From JBILVQ01 sp044370375 (lineage in GTDB: Bacteria; Bacteroidota; Bacteroidia; UBA4408): a stretch of DNA of 10,012 bases. Positions 6,177 through 10,012 of this stretch are shown piece after piece (positions within the stretch are counted from its first letter, which is position 1; every line of letters starts with the position of its first letter). Both the position numbers and the translations under genes were made by a program. The DNA lies in assembly GCA_044370375.1 (NCBI GenBank), contig JBILVQ010000109.1, positions 1 through 10,012 on the forward strand. Reading direction: 5' to 3'. The notes beneath the pieces are model-generated. The model searched no databases. It had not been told where the DNA came from and saw only the letters and a program-made list of their open reading frames with translations.

Positions 6177-7517
6177 TTATCCTTTATAAAATAGCCATTT
6201 CCAAAGCTCTTTGTAGGAGTTCTTTTTACCATACATCAAAATGCCTGTTCGGTAAATTTTACCCGAAATCCATGTGGCACCGATAAAAGAAACAATCAGT
6301 AAAACCATGCTCAAAACCAGGTCAAAGGTGGGGACACCAAAGGGGAGTCTGACCATCATGATAATCGGTGAGGTTAAAGGGATAATAGAAAACCAAAAGG
6401 CCATGGAGGATTCGGGATTCGTTAATATAACCTGCGACATAGTTATGGCAAGAATCATGGGGATGGTAATAGGCAGCATGAATTGTTGGGTATCGGCTTC
6501 ACTGTCAACAGCAGACCCAATGGCTGCAAAAAGCGCACCATACAAAAGATACCCGCCGAGAAAGTAAAATAAAAAACAACCCAGCATGAGTGGTAAGTTA
6601 ATAGATTCAGATAAACCCGCAAATGCATCGGCTGTGGATGGCGGTTTTACGGTAGCTCCGCCAAATGGTTGGCCCATACCGCCGGGCATGCCCGCACCAC
6701 TAGATTGAAAGCTTTGTTCAAGCTGTTCAGGATTATAGTTTTTTTCGGCCATTACCTTTCCAGCCAATCCTACCATTGAAAAAGTTAAAACCATCCACAA
6801 CAAAAACTGCGTAAGGCCAACCAATGCAATACCAATGATTTTTCCCATCATTAATTCGAAAGGTTTTACCGAGGAAATAATCACCTCTACAATACGGCTT
6901 GTTTTTTCTTCTATCACTCCCCTCATCACTTGTGCACCATAGAGAAAGATAAAGAAATAAATAAGCAAACTTCCAACAAGTCCAATAACAAAACTTAGTT
7001 CTGTGCTTTTTCTTTGCTGCTTTCCCGATGATTCAAGTTTACTTGTTAAAACATTAATATCGGTTTTAATAATATCAAGCTGCAAACGGTCAATGCCGGA
7101 GGCTTCCAGCTTCATGTCCTCCACTGCATTTTTCAAATTGTTCTTGAGGAATTCCAGTGTTCCCATTGGCGGTTGCTTTTTATAAAATACCTGCACCGTT
7201 TGGGCTTCTAGGATGTTGTAAGGAATATAAAGAATTACATTGTAGGGTTCTTTGTAGAAATTCTTTTTTGCCTCGGCAATATTAGATTTTGAAAACGCAA
7301 CAATGGCGTTTTTCCCATTTTCAAATTTCCCGGCAAAAACATGGGTTTCATCAACCACCTGAATTAGTTGTGCATCTTCTTCAATGTTCCCAAGCCAGAG
7401 TCTTGCAAAAATTATCCCCGACATCAATAAAGGCCCAATAAGGGTCATGATAATAAAGGACTTCTTTTTTACCCTTGATAAATATTCTCTTTGTATGATT
7501 AAAGATATCTTTCCCAT
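6177..7517 (-). CDS. ABC transporter permease, NatB-like (ABC-2 superfamily)
   Basis: The 446-residue protein has a transmembrane segment near the N-terminus (about 20-42), a large soluble extracytoplasmic domain (about 43-172), then about six more hydrophobic segments (near 174-198, 221-250, 305-335, 345-366, 372-391, 397-418). The EEKTSRIVEVIISSVKPFE block (203-221) after the second segment is the hallmark of NatB-type ABC-2 permeases. The loop between the third and fourth segments holds a Gly/Met/Pro-rich stretch (about 272-293, with GMPGGMGQPFGG) that looks like a lineage-specific insertion. It pairs with the ATPase encoded 5 bases upstream to form an export-type transporter. The substrate is unknown: NatAB exports Na+, but many relatives handle other molecules. 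The ATG at 7517 directly precedes the typical GKISLIIQREY start. Confidence 0.9.
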   Translation of the reverse strand: MGKISLIIQREYLSRVKKKSFIIMTLIGPLLMSGIIFARLWLGNIEEDAQLIQVVDETHVFAGKFENGKNAIVAFSKSNIAEAKKNFYKEPYNVILYIPYNILEAQTVQVFYKKQPPMGTLEFLKNNLKNAVEDMKLEASGIDRLQLDIIKTDINVLTSKLESSGKQQRKSTELSFVIGLVGSLLIYFFIFLYGAQVMRGVIEEKTSRIVEVIISSVKPFELMMGKIIGIALVGLTQFLLWMVLTFSMVGLAGKVMAEKNYNPEQLEQSFQSSGAGMPGGMGQPFGGATVKPPSTADAFAGLSESINLPLMLGCFLFYFLGGYLLYGALFAAIGSAVDSEADTQQFMLPITIPMILAITMSQVILTNPESSMAFWFSIIPLTSPIIMMVRLPFGVPTFDLVLSMVLLIVSFIGATWISGKIYRTGILMYGKKNSYKELWKWLFYKG

Positions 7518-7522
7518 TTTGA

Positions 7523-8488
7523 TTATTCGGTAAGGTTTGAGTTGGTAGATGATTTTTCAGTTATTTCTTCTTCGCCCGCGGCCTTAACTTTTTGAATAAA
7601 AATTTCATTCATGGTAGGAAGCATTTCCTTTATTCCATTGATGGAAACATGAGGAATTAACTGTTGTAATACCTGATTGGGTGTGGTAGTGCCGGTTAAT
7701 TGAATATTGGCTTTTATTTGTTCACCATCAGTTTCATGGCTTATCAAGGTACAACCCGTCCAAAGTGCATTCGTGAAGGCAATCATGTTTCCACTAAATT
7801 CTATCATGTAGGTTTGTGATCTGTTGGCCTTCCTGATATCCTTTACCGAACCATCAAGAATTTTCTTTGATCGGTTGATGAGTGCAATATGGTCACATAG
7901 TTCCTCTACAGAGCCCATATTATGTGTTGAAAGAATAATGGTGGTGCCCTTTTTTTTTAATTCAAGAATTTCATCTTTTATCAAATTGGCATTAATGGGG
8001 TCAAAACCACTAAAGGGTTCATCCAGGATTAGTAATTTGGGTTCGTGTAAAATGGTCACAATAAACTGAACCTTTTGTTGCATACCCTTTGAAAGCTCTT
8101 CAATTTTTTTATTCCACCAAGTGGTAATTTCAAATTTTTCAAACCAGTATTTTAACTTTATCAGTGCATCCTTTTTGGGAAGCCCCTTGAGCCTTGCCAA
8201 ATACAAGGCTTGTTCGCCCACGTTCATTTTCTTATATAAGCCTCTTTCCTCAGGAAGATAACCGATATAGGCAATATCTGAAGAGGATGACTTTCGGCCC
8301 ATAAAAAACATTTCGCCTTCATCTGGAGCAGTGATGTGGTTGATAATTCTGATAAGCGATGTTTTACCCGCCCCATTTGGACCCAACAAGCCGAATACGG
8401 TGTTTTCCGGAACCTCAATGCTAACCTTGTCGAGGGCGGTAAAAGCACCGTATTTTTTTACGATATCCTTTGCGCTGAATAATATCAT
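7523..8488 (-). CDS. ABC transporter ATP-binding protein, NatA-like
   Basis: From the ATG at 8488 the product is 321 residues: MILFSAKDIVKKYG starts exactly where family members start. An in-frame ATG at 8542 would add 18 residues with no family resemblance and would overlap a possible promoter, so I prefer the shorter form. Motifs are Walker A GPNGAGKT (36-43), GYLPEERGLY (76-85, with Glu at the Q-loop position as is usual in this subfamily), signature LSKGMQQ (132-138), Walker B LLILDEP (152-158), D-loop GFD and switch His189 in STHNM. The last 100 residues resemble the DUF4162-type C-terminal domain of NatA-like proteins. It is a peripheral membrane ATPase that powers the permease encoded 5 bases downstream. 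It is probably the first gene of the four-gene operon. Confidence 0.9.
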   Translation of the reverse strand: MILFSAKDIVKKYGAFTALDKVSIEVPENTVFGLLGPNGAGKTSLIRIINHITAPDEGEMFFMGRKSSSSDIAYIGYLPEERGLYKKMNVGEQALYLARLKGLPKKDALIKLKYWFEKFEITTWWNKKIEELSKGMQQKVQFIVTILHEPKLLILDEPFSGFDPINANLIKDEILELKKKGTTIILSTHNMGSVEELCDHIALINRSKKILDGSVKDIRKANRSQTYMIEFSGNMIAFTNALWTGCTLISHETDGEQIKANIQLTGTTTPNQVLQQLIPHVSINGIKEMLPTMNEIFIQKVKAAGEEEITEKSSTNSNLTE

Positions 8489-8539
8489 TTTTGATTGAAC
8501 ATGTACCTTGCGAAGATGCGCATTAAAAACCAATTTTGA

Positions 8540-8573
8540 CAAAGTTGCGCTAAAATCACAGATGGAATTGCAA
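8540..8573 (-). promoter_or_regulatory. Weak candidate promoter for the ABC-ppx-regulator operon
   Basis: On the minus strand CAACTTTG (8547-8540) matches TAnnTTTG except for the first T. A TTG (8573-8571) lies 23 bases upstream, at the long end of allowed spacing. It would give a leader of about 45 bases before the ATG at 8488. It lies between the dnaJ terminator and the ATPase gene, where an operon promoter is expected. Confidence 0.3.
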
Positions 8574-8612
8574 TTCTTAACATGTGTAATTTGGAATCAG
8601 CTGGATAAAAGC

Positions 8613-8643
8613 AAAAACAGGAACGATGTTGGTCGTTCCTGTT
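8613..8643 (-). terminator. Rho-independent terminator of grpE-dnaJ
   Basis: An 11-bp perfect stem (8616-8626 with 8633-8643; core CAGGAACGA / TCGTTCCTG) with a 6-base loop is followed on the minus strand by a run of T (8617-8613, partly in the stem). It lies about 20 bases past the dnaJ stop and separates the chaperone operon from the ABC operon. Confidence 0.85.
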
Positions 8644-8664
8644 GAAAAAATCGGGGAGTTATTC

Positions 8665-9804
8665 TTAAAAGTATTCTTTCATTCTGTCGAAGAAACCTTT
8701 GTCTTTCGAATTTTTAGAGGGTTGAAAATTTTCCGATTCATTCAATTTCTCTAGGGTTTTCTTCTCCTCTTTTGTCAAGGTGGCGGGAACCCACACATTT
8801 ACTGAAACCAGCAAATCGCCTCTTCCGTACTGGTTGATTTCGGGCAAACCCTTGCTACGCAAACGCAGTACTTTTCCCGGTTGTGTTCCAGGATCGATTT
8901 TAATTTTGGCTTTCCCTTCAAGGGTTGGAATTTCAACGGATGTTCCCAGAGCGGCATCTGTAAAACTTATTACCTGTTCAAAATACAAGTTGTTGCCTTC
9001 TCGTTTCAAATGAGCGTGCTCCTGCTCCTCAATGGCCACCAGTAAATCTCCCGGGATACCGCCTCTGGGGGCAGCATTTCCGTGTCCCGACATTGACAAT
9101 TGCATTCCTTCGGCAACACCAGCAGGAATATTGATGGTAATTACTTCTTCACCACGTACAATCCCATCGCCAAAACAAGTTTTGCATTTATCTCTGATAA
9201 CTTGCCCCTCTCCGCTGCAGGCAGGACAGGTGGATGCTGTTTGCATTTGGCCCAAAATGGTATTAACAACCTGTGTTATTTGCCCCGATCCGCGGCAGGT
9301 GGAACAAGTATGGAATGCACTTCCTCCTTGTGCTCCGGATCCTTGGCACGACTGGCAGTGAAGGTATTTATTGACTTTAATTTTCTTCTCTACACCTTTT
9401 AAAATTTCTTCAAGGGTGAGTTTTACTTTGATTCTAAGGTTTGATCCACGGGTGGTTCTGCGTTTTCCACCGCCTCCTCTTTGACCCCCGCCACCAAAGC
9501 CGCCAAAAATATCGGAAAACTGACTAAAGATGTCATCCATGTTCATGCCTCCGCTAAAGCCACCGCCCGCCGCTCCGGCACCCATTCCAGCGTGTCCGAA
9601 TTGATCGTAGCGTGCTTTTTTGTCGGCATTGCTTAAAACATCGTAGGCTTCAGCAGCTTCCTTAAATTTATCTTCGGCTTGCTTATCACCCGGGTTTTTG
9701 TCGGGATGATATTTCATGGCCATTTTACGGTAGGCTTTTTTTATTTCCGATTCATCAGCCCCTCTGGCTACTCCTAAAATTTCGTAATAATCTTTTTTGG
9801 CCAT
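8665..9804 (-). CDS. dnaJ: Chaperone protein DnaJ (type I Hsp40)
   Basis: The 379-residue protein has all four type I DnaJ regions. The J domain (about 4-70) carries the HPD motif at 33-35, which stimulates DnaK's ATPase. A Gly/Phe-rich linker (about 72-115) is followed by a zinc domain with four CxxCxGxG repeats (starting at Cys150, Cys167, Cys193 and Cys207), binding two Zn ions. Two beta-sandwich substrate-binding domains follow (about 215-345). It is cytoplasmic, delivers unfolded protein to DnaK and can prevent aggregation on its own. The end, FFDRMKEYF, resembles other Bacteroidota DnaJ tails as I recall them. Length is normal and no key residue is missing. The start lies 11 bases after the grpE stop, so the two are co-transcribed; dnaK is not in the window. 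Confidence 0.98.
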   Translation of the reverse strand: MAKKDYYEILGVARGADESEIKKAYRKMAMKYHPDKNPGDKQAEDKFKEAAEAYDVLSNADKKARYDQFGHAGMGAGAAGGGFSGGMNMDDIFSQFSDIFGGFGGGGQRGGGGKRRTTRGSNLRIKVKLTLEEILKGVEKKIKVNKYLHCQSCQGSGAQGGSAFHTCSTCRGSGQITQVVNTILGQMQTASTCPACSGEGQVIRDKCKTCFGDGIVRGEEVITINIPAGVAEGMQLSMSGHGNAAPRGGIPGDLLVAIEEQEHAHLKREGNNLYFEQVISFTDAALGTSVEIPTLEGKAKIKIDPGTQPGKVLRLRSKGLPEINQYGRGDLLVSVNVWVPATLTKEEKKTLEKLNESENFQPSKNSKDKGFFDRMKEYF

Positions 9805-9815
9805 AATGTTTTATA

Positions 9816-10012
9816 TCAGGATCCTACAACAACTTTTGCAAACCGAATTACCTTGCCGTTCAATGAATAGCCTTTTTCAAGTTCTTCAATGACCTTTCCT
9901 TTTTTAGAAACATCCTCAACCTGAAAATTGGTTATTGCTTCCATAATATCAGCGTTGAATTCTGTATCCAAAGAAGTCATTGGCTCCAACCCTTTTTGTG
10001 TTAGGGTTGCCT
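9816..10012 (-). CDS. grpE: GrpE nucleotide exchange factor, C-terminal fragment
   Basis: The right edge cuts this gene; the last 64 codons and the stop (TGA at 9818-9816) are present. The visible part includes KGLEPM, a stretch of the beta domain, and the closing motif VIEELEKGYSLNGKVIRFAKVVVG, which matches the GrpE signature (ELxxGYxLxxxVIRxAxVxV). GrpE is a cytoplasmic dimer that releases ADP from DnaK. The beta domain seen here is the part that contacts the DnaK nucleotide-binding domain. The gene lies 11 bases upstream of dnaJ in the same direction, the classic co-chaperone pair. The N-terminal coiled coil and start are outside the window. Confidence 0.95.
   Translation of the reverse strand, partial: ATLTQKGLEPMTSLDTEFNADIMEAITNFQVEDVSKKGKVIEELEKGYSLNGKVIRFAKVVVGS

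Noticed and set aside
8489..8542. 18-residue N-terminal extension of the ABC ATPase
   Set aside because: The extension has no similarity to the family and would place the start codon inside the best promoter candidate; the ATG at 8488 fits the family start.
9032..9402. Plus-strand open frames of about 100 codons opposite dnaJ
   Set aside because: They are antisense to the conserved zinc-finger and G/F coding region, whose repeated CxxCxGxG codons create long open frames on the other strand.
9460..9600. GC-rich repetitive stretch with many CCGCC units
   Set aside because: It encodes the Gly/Phe-rich linker of DnaJ, so the repetition comes from glycine codons and is not a DNA repeat element.

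Overview
The window looks like a chromosomal segment of a Bacteroidota bacterium, probably a free-living flavobacterial or sphingobacterial relative. The DNA is AT-rich. The clearest promoter matches the Bacteroidota primary-sigma pattern (TTG, 19-base spacer, TAnnTTTG), and strong Shine-Dalgarno sites are absent. The protein families fit too: an OmpA-type envelope protein with TPR, beta-propeller and carboxypeptidase-regulatory domains, a PurM N-terminus of the Bacteroidota type, and small lipoproteins. I saw no mobile elements, CRISPR arrays, tRNAs or rRNAs.

Layout. At the left edge (1-69, minus strand) is the first 23 codons of purM. After a strong hairpin terminator (252-280) comes a large minus-strand gene (311-2329) for a secreted TPR/PD40/CarboxypepD-reg/OmpA protein resembling the type IX secretion protein PorE. 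A short divergent promoter region (2330-2443) separates it from a plus-strand island. The island holds a DUF2461/TIGR02453 gene (2444-3106) and three tandem, mutually related small lipoprotein genes (3262-4050). These share a five-cysteine pattern and are the least explained part of the window.

Facing the lipoproteins is a compact minus-strand operon of four genes, read from about 8488 down to 4058. In order it encodes a NatA-like ABC ATPase, its NatB-like permease, a single-module Ppx/GppA phosphatase, and an NtrC-type receiver-AAA+ protein that lacks a DNA-binding domain. Gaps are 5, 11 and -4 bases. Upstream of it, closed by its own terminator (8613-8643), lie dnaJ (8665-9804) and the 3' end of grpE (9816 to the right edge), the usual Hsp70 co-chaperone pair.

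Functional picture. The right third covers protein folding (GrpE and DnaJ acting with DnaK). The middle operon joins an export-type ABC transporter with a polyphosphate or pppGpp hydrolase and a sigma-54 activator, which suggests a stress or envelope-response role (inference). The left third covers envelope anchoring and purine synthesis. Most genes are recognisable families; the lipoprotein cluster and the truncated sigma-54 activator deserve the most attention.
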